Assembly: GCF_015751965.1 (NCBI RefSeq)
Contig: NZ_JADOVH010000002.1
Coordinates: 186,001 to 250,000 of the forward strand
Direction of reading: 5' to 3'
DNA length: 64,000 nt
DNA from: Frigoribacterium sp. CG_9.8
Lineage (GTDB): Bacteria > Actinomycetota > Actinomycetes > Actinomycetales > Microbacteriaceae
Below are positions 52,768 to 62,001 of this stretch, one piece after another. A program made the position numbers and the translations under genes. The notes under the pieces were generated by a model. It was not told where the DNA came from. It did not search any database and saw only the letters and a list, made by a program, of their open reading frames with translations. The number at the start of each line of letters is the position of its first letter. Positions within the stretch are counted from its first letter, which is position 1.

Positions 52768-53454
52768 CTAGAAACTGTTTCGCTCGTCGGTCGAGAGCAG
52801 GATGCCGTCCTGGATCGCACGCTTGCGAAGCGCCACCTTCGTGCCAACGTCGATGCCGGCGACGCGGTACTTCTCTCGGATGCGCTTGAGATAGCTCTTT
52901 GCCGTCTCCTCTGAGATGCCGAGCTGGGATGCGACAGCCTTCACCGGTTCCCCGCCGCCGTAGAGGGCCATCACCCGCCGCTCCTGAGCGCTCAGCTTGG
53001 GAGCACCACCGATGTCGCTGGCGTTGAGGGCGAGGTCTAGTTCGGCGGAGACGAATGAGTTGCCCGTAGCCGCAGCCCGGATTGCCTCCGCGATCATGTC
53101 GGCGTCCTCGCTCTTCACGAGATAGCCGAGGGCACCGGCCGCAAGAGCCTCCCGCACCACGTTCGGTTCGGAGTACGTGCTCATGAGCACGGTCTTCACA
53201 CCAGTGGTCTTGAGCGTCGAGATCTTGAGCGAGACCGGAATGTTGTCTTTGAGGTCGAGATCGAGCAGTACTACGTCCACCGGAAACTCGGGATGGGTCA
53301 ACAGCTCCGGCCATGTGCACACGGCAGCAACCATGTTGATGTCCGATGCGGCATTGCGGATCCATTCGGTGAGGGCACCGAGCAACATCTTGTGGTCGTC
53401 GACCAGCGCGAGGCGGATTCGGTTGTCAGTGTCTGTTGAGGCGGTGTCTGGCAC
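52768..53454 (-). CDS. NarL/FixJ-type response regulator, paralogue 1
   Basis: 228 residues. The receiver (about 13-135) has the acidic pair DD (19-20), phospho-acceptor D65 (VVLLDLDL) and lysine in YLVKSED. The LuxR-type helix-turn-helix (LSAQERRVMALYGGGEPVKAVASQLGISEETAKSYLKRIREKYR) follows, then an unusual tail (VGTKVALRKRAIQDGIL) shared with paralogue 2. It is the last of four co-oriented signalling genes, 37 bp after the degenerate sensor. Confidence 0.9.
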   Translation of the reverse strand: MPDTASTDTDNRIRLALVDDHKMLLGALTEWIRNAASDINMVAAVCTWPELLTHPEFPVDVVLLDLDLKDNIPVSLKISTLKTTGVKTVLMSTYSEPNVVREALAAGALGYLVKSEDADMIAEAIRAAATGNSFVSAELDLALNASDIGGAPKLSAQERRVMALYGGGEPVKAVASQLGISEETAKSYLKRIREKYRVAGIDVGTKVALRKRAIQDGILLSTDERNSF

Positions 53455-53491
53455 GAAGGCTTCCCGTTCTGTGTTGGCGTCTGATTCGATG

Positions 53492-54745
53492 CTATTGATT
53501 GGCAGGGTTCGTGACGATGCACTCTATCTCGACACGCAGGCTCGAGTCTTGGGTGGAGTCGAGGAATCGACCTACTTTGCCGATCGCCTCCCAGGTGGCG
53601 GGATCCACCCGGCTCCGTGGCACCGCGGTGGTCGTGATGATGAGCGGAACCGTGATGTTATTCGAGCCGGCCTCCGACACTGCTGTAACCGGACCGATCG
53701 TGAGTTGGGCGGTCGGGGAGGACTTGCTCTGGTCGCTCACGAGTAACCAGACCGCGGCGAGCAGCCCGTCGCGTTGCTGCGGATCCAGCAGGCCAGCGAG
53801 ACTTCCACGATCGGCAAGGGTCACTGACCTACCCAACTGCTCGGATTCCGTGATCGCGTGGTACAGCCAGGTTTCGCGACGGCCCTCGATGAGGTGCAGG
53901 CGCAGTTCGGTTGCGAGGGATGCTGCTGTCGAGGCCGTCTCGGGGGACAGGGGGAGGGTCAGGCGTCCCGTTGCGACGGATTCGAGTAGTTCCTCGGCGG
54001 CGAGGTCGAGCCGTGCGAGCTCCTCGGACGCGAGCATACCGACGGCAAAACGTGGCGCAGATACCGTGCTCTGAACCAGCACCCGATCGAGCTCCAGTTG
54101 CACGATCCGGCGGAACTGTCGCAGAACGTAACTTCCGAACACCACCGGCATCACTGCCGTCGCGATGAGCAGCAGCTGGGCAGGGATGTTCTCGGCGGTG
54201 AGTCGCATCGACAACAGTATGGCCACAAGCAATGTCGTGCCGAGGGTAAACGCGACGGCAAGCAGTTCACGACTTCGACGGAGAGTGAGGGCGGCGAGGA
54301 GCCCGAAGCCGACGGATGCGGCCGAAGTGACGTAACGTCCGACATCGTGGAGCGGCCACACGGCGATGAGGTCGAATGCCACGGTGCCGCTGAGGCCAAG
54401 CAGGAAGACACCGAACAACCAATTGGGCATCTGCTCGCCACGTGTGGCGATCGTGGTGGCAACGCCGGTGAGCGCGAGTGCGTACACCACCCAGGCGAGA
54501 GCGGCCGGCAGGAGGTTCGGGTATTCGCCGGCGTGGCTCACAAACATGACGATGCCGTAGACCGCCTGCACCGCGGCGAGGAGACCCGCTCCGAGACCAA
54601 GCCAGCCGGTGCCGAGGCTCGCCCCGCGGGCGCTGGCCTGGCGCATGGCGCGTCCGGCAGTCGACCCGGTCGGCACCCCAGACCGGCCGGGCTTGCCGAG
54701 GATGACACCGAGGGTATTCTCCTCGGGGCGGATGTAGCTGGTCAC
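53492..54745 (-). CDS. Degenerate sensor-kinase-like membrane protein
   Basis: 417 residues. About six membrane helices (48-220), then a helical segment (LVQSTVSAPRFAVGMLASEELARLDLAAEELLESVATGRLTL) in the place of a dimerisation domain and a C-terminal beta-rich part. I cannot find the H box, N box or the D-x-G-x-G box of an ATPase domain, so it should not be an active kinase. It overlaps the active kinase gene by 4 bp and may modulate or sense for it. Annotated from context; no family name given. Confidence 0.7.
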   Translation of the reverse strand: MTSYIRPEENTLGVILGKPGRSGVPTGSTAGRAMRQASARGASLGTGWLGLGAGLLAAVQAVYGIVMFVSHAGEYPNLLPAALAWVVYALALTGVATTIATRGEQMPNWLFGVFLLGLSGTVAFDLIAVWPLHDVGRYVTSAASVGFGLLAALTLRRSRELLAVAFTLGTTLLVAILLSMRLTAENIPAQLLLIATAVMPVVFGSYVLRQFRRIVQLELDRVLVQSTVSAPRFAVGMLASEELARLDLAAEELLESVATGRLTLPLSPETASTAASLATELRLHLIEGRRETWLYHAITESEQLGRSVTLADRGSLAGLLDPQQRDGLLAAVWLLVSDQSKSSPTAQLTIGPVTAVSEAGSNNITVPLIITTTAVPRSRVDPATWEAIGKVGRFLDSTQDSSLRVEIECIVTNPANQ

Positions 54746-55899
54746 TTGGGCACCTCAAGGACGACGGTGGTGCCAGCTCCCGGGGAAGAGAACAGCCTGA
54801 CATTGCCGCCGACTTCGCTGAGTCGGGCGACGACGGAATCCTTGAAGCCGAGTCGCGCCTCATCGATATCGGAGAGCACGAAACCGACGCCGGCATCTGT
54901 CACCATCGCCCGCACGGTGGACTCATCGTCGGTGATGGTGACGTGCGCGTCAGTTACGCCGGCGTGACGGCGCACATTTTCGAGGCACTCCGCGAGGGCG
55001 AGGAGGAAGGCGTCGAGAACATCGCTCGGCAGCAGCACCTGGCCGGTGCCATGCCAGCTGACCTCGAGTCCCATGCGTCCGAATCGTTGCTTAACGGATT
55101 CGAGTGTTGTGCCAAGTGCGGTCTCCTCGACCGGCTCAAGGGTGTAGCTGCCGGAGGACTGTGGAACAGGGGTCGCCCCCAACCTCAGCTGGCGCAGCAG
55201 CCGCGCGTCCTCACCCGCCTGCTGCTGGAGGGCGGAGGCCGCGACACCGACGCCGGAGTGGGCAAGGAGGGTAAGGGTCGCGAGCACCGTATCGTGGAGC
55301 AGCCGCGCGCCCTGGCGGCGCTGGGCTTCGGTCTCGCTGGCCTGCCGTTCCGCGCGGTGGGCACGCCCGATGCTGTGGATCCTGCGCCCGGCACGCGGGA
55401 TGCTTGCAGACAGCCAGTAGCCAAAGATCGTTGCGAGCATCCAGCCGAGAAGGATCTGGGCATCCTGCATTCCGACGTTGCCCGGAATGGCGAGCTCGGC
55501 AAGCACCACTGTCACCACGAATGCGAGCACGAGTGTGACGAGGCGTACGACACTGACGGTGAGCACCACCGCAAACGATGCGAGTGCACCGGCGGCAAGC
55601 GGAACGATCGCCGTACCGAGAGAGGGACTCACCGTGTCGCCTTCCGAGAGGTACACGACGACGAGGATACATAGCCCTGACAGGATGCCGAGCCCGACCC
55701 AGCTGAGAGATCGGTTCACTCCGACCCAGTACAGACTCAACGCGAGAATTCCGAATAAGGGGAGTACCAAGAGCAGCGTCATCAAGGGCACCACCCCGGG
55801 AACTGAGAAACAGACAACCGCAACCGCGGTGGACCCTAGGCCGATAAAACGGGCGGACCGCTGCAGGATCCGATCGCGCTCCCTGGCAATGAGTTTCAC
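54742..55899 (-). CDS. Sensor histidine kinase, NarX/HisKA_3 type
   Basis: 385 residues. About six membrane helices in the first 165 residues, then the dimerisation helix with the phospho-accepting His (RQGARLLHDTVLATLTLLAHSG), an N box (LALAECLENVRRHAG) and G box (MVTDAGVGF), ending SPGAGTTVVLEVP. It should phosphorylate one or both of the neighbouring response regulators. GTG 55899 is chosen; the frame extends eight codons further. Overlaps the degenerate sensor by 4 bp. Confidence 0.88.
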   Translation of the reverse strand: MKLIARERDRILQRSARFIGLGSTAVAVVCFSVPGVVPLMTLLLVLPLFGILALSLYWVGVNRSLSWVGLGILSGLCILVVVYLSEGDTVSPSLGTAIVPLAAGALASFAVVLTVSVVRLVTLVLAFVVTVVLAELAIPGNVGMQDAQILLGWMLATIFGYWLSASIPRAGRRIHSIGRAHRAERQASETEAQRRQGARLLHDTVLATLTLLAHSGVGVAASALQQQAGEDARLLRQLRLGATPVPQSSGSYTLEPVEETALGTTLESVKQRFGRMGLEVSWHGTGQVLLPSDVLDAFLLALAECLENVRRHAGVTDAHVTITDDESTVRAMVTDAGVGFVLSDIDEARLGFKDSVVARLSEVGGNVRLFSSPGAGTTVVLEVPK

Positions 55900-56014
55900 A
55901 GTGCAATAGTCACACATCCACACCCGTTATAGGGGTGGCGACACCACGGGTGACGCGCGGCAACCACCGGTCTTTACCGGCCCTCACCGGCCACTAATCG
56001 GTTCTCACTGGCCC

Positions 56015-56683
56015 CTACTCCGGGGCAAGCCAGCCAACGCGAACACCGTGGCGTCTCAGCAGGATCTTGGTGCCAAGATCGAGCCCGACATCGCGATACT
56101 TTCGCCGCGCGCGTTTGATATAGGACTTGACCGTCTCCTCGGTGGTCCCCATATCTCCCGCGACCTCGCGGATGGACCGCCCGGAGGCGTAGAGCATGAT
56201 GGCCCGGAGTTCCTGCCGGCCGAGGCCCGGCTCGAGTGTCCTCCCGTCGTTCGACAGGGCACCGGTGAGGAAGCCATTCGCGTAGCGCTGTCCGGCGGCG
56301 GCGGATAGAATCGCGCGCACCAATTCGTCCGCTGGTTCGGTTTTGGGCACGAACGCGAGTGCACCAGCACGGATGGCACTCTGCACAGAAGACGACTCTG
56401 CGTGGCGGCTCATCACGATGGTGCGCGAGCCGGCAGCACTGAGTGCGCGCACCTTGGCGCCGATCGAAATATTGTCGTCGAGGTTGAGATCCAGGGCGAC
56501 CACGTCGACGGGGAACTCGGTGTTCGCCAACAGAGCGGCCCAGCTGGTGACGCCAATGGCAACATGAATGCCGTGGCGCCGCGAATGCAGATGCGCGACG
56601 AGTCCGTCCACGACGAGCCGGTGATCGTCGACGATCGCAACTCGGATAGGCGCACATTTCACTCGCTTGCGAGACACACGCAC
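56015..56683 (-). CDS. NarL/FixJ-type response regulator, paralogue 2
   Basis: 222 residues if GTG 56683 is the start (GTG 56662 and 56677 are alternatives). Receiver with DD (19-20), acceptor D65 (VVALDLNL), lysine in VPKTEP; LuxR-type helix-turn-helix (LGRQELRAIMLYASGRSIREVAGDMGTTEETVKSYIKRARRKYRD). The tail LGTKILLRRHGVRVGWL matches that of paralogue 1, so the two arose by duplication. It is the first gene of the four-gene signalling cluster. Confidence 0.87.
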   Translation of the reverse strand: MRVSRKRVKCAPIRVAIVDDHRLVVDGLVAHLHSRRHGIHVAIGVTSWAALLANTEFPVDVVALDLNLDDNISIGAKVRALSAAGSRTIVMSRHAESSSVQSAIRAGALAFVPKTEPADELVRAILSAAAGQRYANGFLTGALSNDGRTLEPGLGRQELRAIMLYASGRSIREVAGDMGTTEETVKSYIKRARRKYRDVGLDLGTKILLRRHGVRVGWLAPE

Positions 56684-56810
56684 CGGCTTTCCACTGGGGG
56701 ATGGCCAGATCGGCTTCTGGTACTCATTGTTTAGAGTACCCAGACTAGTGAAGCTGACTGTCACCGGTGGGCAGGGTGTTTTCCCGCAGGCACGCGGGCT
56801 GCGCTCCCGT

Positions 56811-58040
56811 TTATGGCCCGGGCCGTGTTCCGGGCTGCGATTGCAGCAGTCGGGCGAGCTCCGGTCCGACAAGCTGGTCCTCGATCAGAAATCCGTCGTG
56901 ACCGAACTGAGAGTGGATGACCACTGCCCGCCCACCGTCGATATTGCTCGAGACCCCGCCGGCGATCGTCACCTGGTCGACCATCGGGAACAGCCGGTCA
57001 CTGTCGATTCCGAGCACGACGTTCTGCGCGGTAACCCGGGCGAGGGCTGCTGCGACACCACCGCGGTCGCGTCCGATATCGTGCGAGTTCATGGCCTGCA
57101 CGAGCAGAACATAGCTGTTGGCATCGAAGCGCCGGGTGAACTTGTTGCCGTGGAAGTCGAGATAGCTTTCCACCGCGAACTTGCCGTCCGCACCGAGGGG
57201 ACTCACGCTCGATTGCCAACTGCGTTCGAACCGGTCGTTGAGTTCGGTGGGTGAGCGGTAGTTCAGCAGGGCCATCCGGCGGGCCAGCGCAAGCCCACGG
57301 TACGGTCCATCCCCATCCGCGCCCTCGTAGTAGTTACCGTCTGCGAAGCGCGGATCCATGTTGATTGCTTCGATCTGCACCGAGTTGAGCGCGATCTGGT
57401 CTGCGCTTGAGATGGTCGGCGCCGCGATCACAGCCACTCGATCGAGACGGCTAGGGTGGCCGATGGCCCATTCGAGAGCGTGCATCCCGCCCATGGATCC
57501 ACCGATCACCGCCGCCCAGCGCGCAATTCCGAGTGCGTCGGAGAAAGCGACCTGCGCCGCAACCTGGTCGCGGATCGTCAGGTAGGGAAAACGGCGTCCC
57601 CATTCGCGCCTGTCGGGGGCGAGGGAAGCGGGCCCGGTACTGCCCTGGCAGCCCCCGAGCATGTTGGGTGCCACGACGAACCAGTGATCCGTATCGATTG
57701 ATTTGCCCGGTCCGATGATGCCGGACCACCATCCGGCAGTGGGATGCCCGGGGCCAGCGGATCCGACGACGTGGCTGTCCCCGGTGAGAGCGTGGAGCAC
57801 CAGTATGGCGTTCCCGCGATCCTCGGCGAGTTCGCCCCAGGTCTCGTAGGCGATTCGGGCGGAGGGGATGGTGCCACCCCGCTCAAACTGCTGGGCCCCG
57901 ATCGGCACGAACAGTCGGTCGCCGGGGTGATCGCCCTCACGCCATGCACCGGTCGCGGGAGGCTTGCCACTGATCGCCCGGGTGTTCGCTTCGGTGACGA
58001 AGCTCGATGGGACTGTGTCCTCGGATGTCTGCCAGTCCAT
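56811..58040 (-). CDS. metX: Homoserine O-acetyltransferase
   Basis: 409 residues. Alpha/beta-hydrolase fold. The nucleophile is S182 in VIGGSMGGMHALEWA; the Asp and His of the triad lie in IGIDSDRLFPMVDQ and the HSQFGHDGFL segment. It makes O-acetylhomoserine from homoserine and acetyl-CoA for methionine synthesis. It lies after metY on the same strand, separated by a strong hairpin, so it probably has its own promoter as well. Confidence 0.95.
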   Translation of the reverse strand: MDWQTSEDTVPSSFVTEANTRAISGKPPATGAWREGDHPGDRLFVPIGAQQFERGGTIPSARIAYETWGELAEDRGNAILVLHALTGDSHVVGSAGPGHPTAGWWSGIIGPGKSIDTDHWFVVAPNMLGGCQGSTGPASLAPDRREWGRRFPYLTIRDQVAAQVAFSDALGIARWAAVIGGSMGGMHALEWAIGHPSRLDRVAVIAAPTISSADQIALNSVQIEAINMDPRFADGNYYEGADGDGPYRGLALARRMALLNYRSPTELNDRFERSWQSSVSPLGADGKFAVESYLDFHGNKFTRRFDANSYVLLVQAMNSHDIGRDRGGVAAALARVTAQNVVLGIDSDRLFPMVDQVTIAGGVSSNIDGGRAVVIHSQFGHDGFLIEDQLVGPELARLLQSQPGTRPGP

Positions 58041-58110
58041 GTCCCGCTAAGTATGGCAAGTTTGGCTGAGGTCGCGCCTTTTGTTACGGATCGGCCGATG
58101 TCACGGGCGA

Positions 58111-58145
58111 CAGAGCAGCGCGCCGCCCTGCCGCGCGCTGCTCTG
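58111..58145. terminator. Strong hairpin between metY and metX
   Basis: CAGAGCAGCGCGC (58111-58123) and GCGCGCTGCTCTG (58133-58145) form a perfect 13-bp stem with a 9-base loop, 13 bp after the metY stop. No U-tract follows, as often in high-GC actinobacteria. It may terminate or attenuate read-through into metX. Confidence 0.65.
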
Positions 58146-58158
58146 CTGATCGAGACCG

Positions 58159-59487
58159 CTAGGCGCTTTGGGCGGCCTTCGTGACGGCGCGGGCCGCGGC
58201 GAGTCCGGCAGAGAGGTCGGCGATGATGTCGTCGATGTTCTCGAGGCCGACCGAGAGTCGCACAAGTCCAGGGGTCACCCCGGAGGTCAGCTGCTGCTCC
58301 GGGGTGAGCTGCGAATGGGTTGTCGATGCCGGGTGGATGATGAGGCTGCGCACATCTCCGATGTTGGCGAGGTGGCTGAACAACGAGACGCTGTCGACGA
58401 GGGCTGCTCCGGCATCCACTCCACCCTTCAGCTCGAACGAGAGCACTGCACCGACGCCCTTGGGGGCATAGGTGTTGGCTGCGGCGTACCACGGGCTCGA
58501 GGGGAGCCCGGAGTAGTTGACCGAGGCGACATCCTCGTGGTTGTCGAGCCATTCGGCCACGGCCTGCGCATTCTGCACATGGCGCTCGATGCGAAGGCTC
58601 AGTGTCTCGATGCCCTGAATGAGCTGCCAGGCGCTCGCCGGGGCGATTGCGGATCCGAAGTCGCGCAGCAGTTGAACCCGTGCCTTGATGATGTAGGCGA
58701 TGCCGTCCCCGAGAACCGTGGTGTAGCTCGCGCCGTGATACGAGGGATCCGGCTCGGTGAGGCCGGGGAACTTCTCGACGTTCTTGGACCACTCGAACGT
58801 GCCACCGTCGACAATGACGCCACCGATAACGGTGCCGTGGCCGCCGAGGAATTTGGTGGCGGAATGCACGATGATGTCGGCTCCGTGCTCGAACGGGCGG
58901 ATCAGGTACGGCGTCGCGATCGTGTTGTCGACGATGAGCGGAACGCTGTTCTCATGTGCCACATCGGCGACCTTGCGGATGTCGAGGATGTTGATCTGCG
59001 GGTTGCCGATGGTCTCCGCGAAGAAGAGCTTGGTGTTGGGGCGAACTGCCGCGGCCCACTCGGCAGCGTCATCCTGGTCCTCAACAAAGGTGGTGTCGAT
59101 GCCGAGCTTCTTCAGCGTGTACTTGAAGAGGTTGTAGGTGCCTCCATAGATCGAGGAGGAAGAGACGATGTGGTCGCCGGCCTCGGCGATGTTGAGAACC
59201 GCGATGGTCGCGGCGGCCTGGCCGGAGGCGAGCAGGAGAGCTGCAGTACCACCCTCGAGGGCCGCGACGCGCTCCTCGACCACATTCTGGGTGGGGTTCT
59301 GGATGCGGGTGTAGATGTTTCCGAATTCGGCCAGAGCGAAGAGATTCTTGGCGTGCTGGGCACTGTTGAAGACGTAGGAGGTGGTCTGATAGATCGGGGT
59401 TGCGCGAGCGTTGGTCACGGGGTCGGGTGCCGCACCCGAGTGGATCTGCTTGGTTTCGAACTTCCAGCCTGCCGCGGTGTCGCTCAT
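58159..59487 (-). CDS. metY: O-acetylhomoserine sulfhydrylase
   Basis: 442 residues. PLP enzyme of the Cys/Met metabolism family that makes homocysteine from O-acetylhomoserine and sulfide. The PLP-binding lysine is K212 in [16 protein letters not shown]; the N-terminal [33 protein letters not shown] is diagnostic. ATG 59487 follows GGAGA by 6 bp; the frame is open 30 codons upstream without a ribosome-binding site. It shares a 142-bp divergent region with padR. Confidence 0.95.
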   Translation of the reverse strand: MSDTAAGWKFETKQIHSGAAPDPVTNARATPIYQTTSYVFNSAQHAKNLFALAEFGNIYTRIQNPTQNVVEERVAALEGGTAALLLASGQAAATIAVLNIAEAGDHIVSSSSIYGGTYNLFKYTLKKLGIDTTFVEDQDDAAEWAAAVRPNTKLFFAETIGNPQINILDIRKVADVAHENSVPLIVDNTIATPYLIRPFEHGADIIVHSATKFLGGHGTVIGGVIVDGGTFEWSKNVEKFPGLTEPDPSYHGASYTTVLGDGIAYIIKARVQLLRDFGSAIAPASAWQLIQGIETLSLRIERHVQNAQAVAEWLDNHEDVASVNYSGLPSSPWYAAANTYAPKGVGAVLSFELKGGVDAGAALVDSVSLFSHLANIGDVRSLIIHPASTTHSQLTPEQQLTSGVTPGLVRLSVGLENIDDIIADLSAGLAAARAVTKAAQSA

Positions 59488-59596
59488 GATTGTCTCCTCG
59501 AGTCGTGCGGGCAGGGGGGTCGCTCGCTGCACAGAGTTTATGGAGCCCCGCGTGGTGGCAGCAATGGCCTGCGACATCCGGCGTAATGATTCAATT

Positions 59597-59620
59597 GTTA
59601 CACGCGACTAGTCATGTAAG
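59597..59620. promoter_or_regulatory. Putative PadR operator and promoter
   Basis: TTACA (59598-59602) and TGTAA (59615-59619) form an inverted repeat with the palindrome GACTAGTC between them. It lies 10 bp before the padR ATG. A TTGTTA/TAAGAC pair (16-base spacer) in the same place would make a leaderless padR message, blocked when the site is occupied. Position and symmetry are seen; binding is inferred. Confidence 0.5.
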
Positions 59621-59629
59621 ACTAATTGG

Positions 59630-60211
59630 ATGTCATCCATTCGGCTTTTCATCCTCGGCTCCCTCGCCGAGCGCGGCCCGATGCACGGGCACGGGCTGTT
59701 GCTTCTCGCTGAGGAGGAACACATTGACGAGTGGACCGACTTTGCGCCGAGCGCCGTGTACGGGGCGATGAAGCGACTGGCAGCCGAGGGCCTGCTGGTA
59801 ACCGATCGGGTCGAAAAGCATGGCAACTACCCGAAGCGGCACCTGTATCGGATCAGCGAAAGCGGGGAGCTCGCGCTGAGTCTGCTCCGCACCCAGGGCT
59901 TGACCGAACTCGCGATCAAACCCGATCCGCTCGATCTGGCCCTGGCCAGACTCGATCCCGGCGCACTCGATAACCTCTCGATGATCATCGAAGAGCGGCT
60001 TGCGCAATTGCGCGATGGTGCGGCTTCGAAGCAGGCACACCTCGAGGAGATCACGCGTTATCTCACCGTGGCTGAGACCTGGGCGATGCGACACCAGCTC
60101 TCGCGCTGGCGGAGCGAAGCCGACTGGCATGAAGAACTCCTCGCGGCGCTGCCCGAGATTATTGCGGATGAAAAATCCCGCGCCGAAAAATCCCGAAGGG
60201 AAAACAGATAG
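59630..60211 (+). CDS. PadR-family transcriptional regulator
   Basis: 193 residues. Winged helix at 1-80 (IRLFILGSLAERGPMHGHGLLLLAEEEHIDEWTDFAPSAVYGAMKRLAAEGLLVTDRVEKHGNYPKRHLYRISESG), then the coiled-coil VirR/C-terminal dimerisation region. PadR proteins repress exporters and are relieved by the exporter's substrate. Its stop shares one base with the start of the exporter gene, so the pair is one operon, controlled by the site just upstream. Confidence 0.93.
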   Translation: MSSIRLFILGSLAERGPMHGHGLLLLAEEEHIDEWTDFAPSAVYGAMKRLAAEGLLVTDRVEKHGNYPKRHLYRISESGELALSLLRTQGLTELAIKPDPLDLALARLDPGALDNLSMIIEERLAQLRDGAASKQAHLEEITRYLTVAETWAMRHQLSRWRSEADWHEELLAALPEIIADEKSRAEKSRRENR

Positions 60212-61827
60212 TGTCAACCACCGCTACCGCACCGAATGCTCTCGGAGTGTCTCCGAAGCGTGCGTGGCAGGCCCTCAGCGTGCTGCTCATCGGCATGTTC
60301 ATGTCCTTGCTCGACGCCACCATCGTCAACGTCGCACTTCCCACTATTCGTACGAGTCTCAGCGCCGACGAGGCAACGCTGTCCTGGATCATCTCCGGAT
60401 ATGCCCTTGCCTTCGGTCTTGTGCTCATCCCGGCTGGTCGACTCGGAGATCGGTTCGGCCACAAGTGGATCTTCGTGACGGGCCTCGCCCTCTTCACCGT
60501 GGCGAGCCTCGCCTGCGGCCTCGCCCAGGACAGCACCCAGCTCGTCGTCGCGCGAGTGATCCAGGGACTTGCTGGCGGGATTTACCTCCCCGCAGTGACC
60601 GCGTTCATCCAGTTGCTGTTTGTAGGCAGGACCCGCGGCACCGCGTTCGCCGTCATGGGTGCCGTCATCGGTGTGTCGTCTGCTCTCGGCCCGATCGTCG
60701 GCGGTCTGCTCATCGAGGCGTTCGGAGAAAAAGAGGGCTGGCGGTACGTGTTCGATGTCAATGTGCCGATTGGCATCATTGCGCTTGTCGCGGCGGTAGT
60801 TCTGCTCCCGAAGGGAGCCGTGAGCACCAAGGCCTCCGGTGGTGTCGACTGGATCGGTCTTGTATTGCTTGCCAGCGGTCTCGTCGCGATCCTCGTTCCG
60901 CTCATCGAGGGTCAGACTCTCGGCTGGCCGCTCTGGACCTACCTGTTGATCGCTGGGGGAGTGGTACTCATCGTGCTGTTCGCTCTGTGGGAGATCTCCT
61001 ACACGAAGCGGGGCAAAAGCCCGCTGGTACCACCGCACCTTTATTCGCACGCGGCATTCACCGGCGGAACGATCCTGGCGCTCGTCTACTTCGCGGCCTT
61101 CACCAGCATCTTCTTTTCCATCTCCATCCTCTGGCAGTCGGGCCTCGGGCACACCGCCCTTGAGTCGGGTTTCGTCTCGATCCCGTTCGCCATCGGAAGC
61201 ATCATCGGGGCGTCGCAGAGCAGCAGGCTCGCGCCGATCCTGGGGCGAAGAACGCTCGTCATCGGCGTCGGGATGCTCACCGTCGGGCTCGTCGCGGTCT
61301 GGTTGGTGCTGCTGCTGGTGCCCGCCGCCGACCTCACGAGCTGGCTTCTGCTCGGCCCACTGCTCATCGCGGGTATCGGAAGTGGGCTGTTCATCGCCCC
61401 CAACGCCCAATTCATCGTTGCAACGGTAGATCCACAGGAAGCCGGGGCGGCGAGCGGTGTGGTCGGGACGATGCAGCGCCTCGGCAGCGCGGTGGGCATC
61501 GCGGTGATCGGAAGCGTGTTCTTCGGTTCCCTGTCGATTGCGAAGCCGACAGCGGCCCAGATAGCCGATGCCGCCAAGACCTACGGTGCGGAGGGCTCAC
61601 AGGCTGTGAAAGCGGCCATCACCGAAATTGCGCAGCAGAACGTCGCGGTCGGCTTCACCCACAGCGCCGCCATGGCAATAGCCGTGAGTGCCGCCTTCGC
61701 GCTCGTCGCATTCTTCCTGGTATTCACCCTGCCCAAGCGCGTCAGCCCGGGCTGGGAGGACAAGCCGAACGCTGCTGCCGGGAAGCAGCCATCCGCTTCC
61801 CCAGAGGGCAAGCCGGCCGCACACTGA
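60211..61827 (+). CDS. DHA2-family 14-helix MFS drug exporter
   Basis: 538 residues with fourteen predicted helices. LLDATIVNVALPTIRTSLSADEATLSWIISGYALAFGLVLIPAGRLGDRFGHKWIF covers the DHA2 motif D1 and the loop 2-3 signature; PAVTAFIQLLF and GPIVGGLLIEAFGEKEGWRYVFDVNVPIG carry motif C and the helix 5/6 motif. It is an EmrB/QacA-type proton antiporter. Cotranscribed with padR. The C-terminal 30 residues are polar. Confidence 0.92.
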   Translation: MSTTATAPNALGVSPKRAWQALSVLLIGMFMSLLDATIVNVALPTIRTSLSADEATLSWIISGYALAFGLVLIPAGRLGDRFGHKWIFVTGLALFTVASLACGLAQDSTQLVVARVIQGLAGGIYLPAVTAFIQLLFVGRTRGTAFAVMGAVIGVSSALGPIVGGLLIEAFGEKEGWRYVFDVNVPIGIIALVAAVVLLPKGAVSTKASGGVDWIGLVLLASGLVAILVPLIEGQTLGWPLWTYLLIAGGVVLIVLFALWEISYTKRGKSPLVPPHLYSHAAFTGGTILALVYFAAFTSIFFSISILWQSGLGHTALESGFVSIPFAIGSIIGASQSSRLAPILGRRTLVIGVGMLTVGLVAVWLVLLLVPAADLTSWLLLGPLLIAGIGSGLFIAPNAQFIVATVDPQEAGAASGVVGTMQRLGSAVGIAVIGSVFFGSLSIAKPTAAQIADAAKTYGAEGSQAVKAAITEIAQQNVAVGFTHSAAMAIAVSAAFALVAFFLVFTLPKRVSPGWEDKPNAAAGKQPSASPEGKPAAH

Positions 61828-61865
61828 CGGGAGCACTGCGGATGGACTGCGCCGGCTGTGGGCAA

Positions 61866-61931
61866 CCATCACCGTGTTGTGCGACCACCTCCCTGAAGAA
61901 TCACGGTGGTGGTCGCCAATCACGGTGATGG
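61866..61931. terminator. Long imperfect hairpin after the DHA2 gene
   Basis: CCATCACCGTG (61866-61876) pairs with CACGGTGATGG (61921-61931), and the inner GCGACCACC pairs with GGTGGTCGC; together about 24 bp of stem with a few mismatches and a 12-15-base loop. It sits 38 bp after the exporter stop and 70 bp before the next start, so it probably separates the two units. Confidence 0.55.
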
Positions 61932-62001
61932 TGTGGTCTGACCCGGGGTGCTGCACAGGGTGGCCGCGTTACGGTTGCTGAACGACACACCAGGGAGAGA
62001 A

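Noticed and set aside
58168-59586. 472-codon plus-strand frame
   Set aside because: Antisense shadow of metY, including its PLP lysine region; no recognisable protein features.
60214-61410. 398-codon minus-strand frame
   Set aside because: Antisense of the DHA2 exporter; extremely Asp/Arg/Glu-rich composition typical of a shadow of hydrophobic codons.
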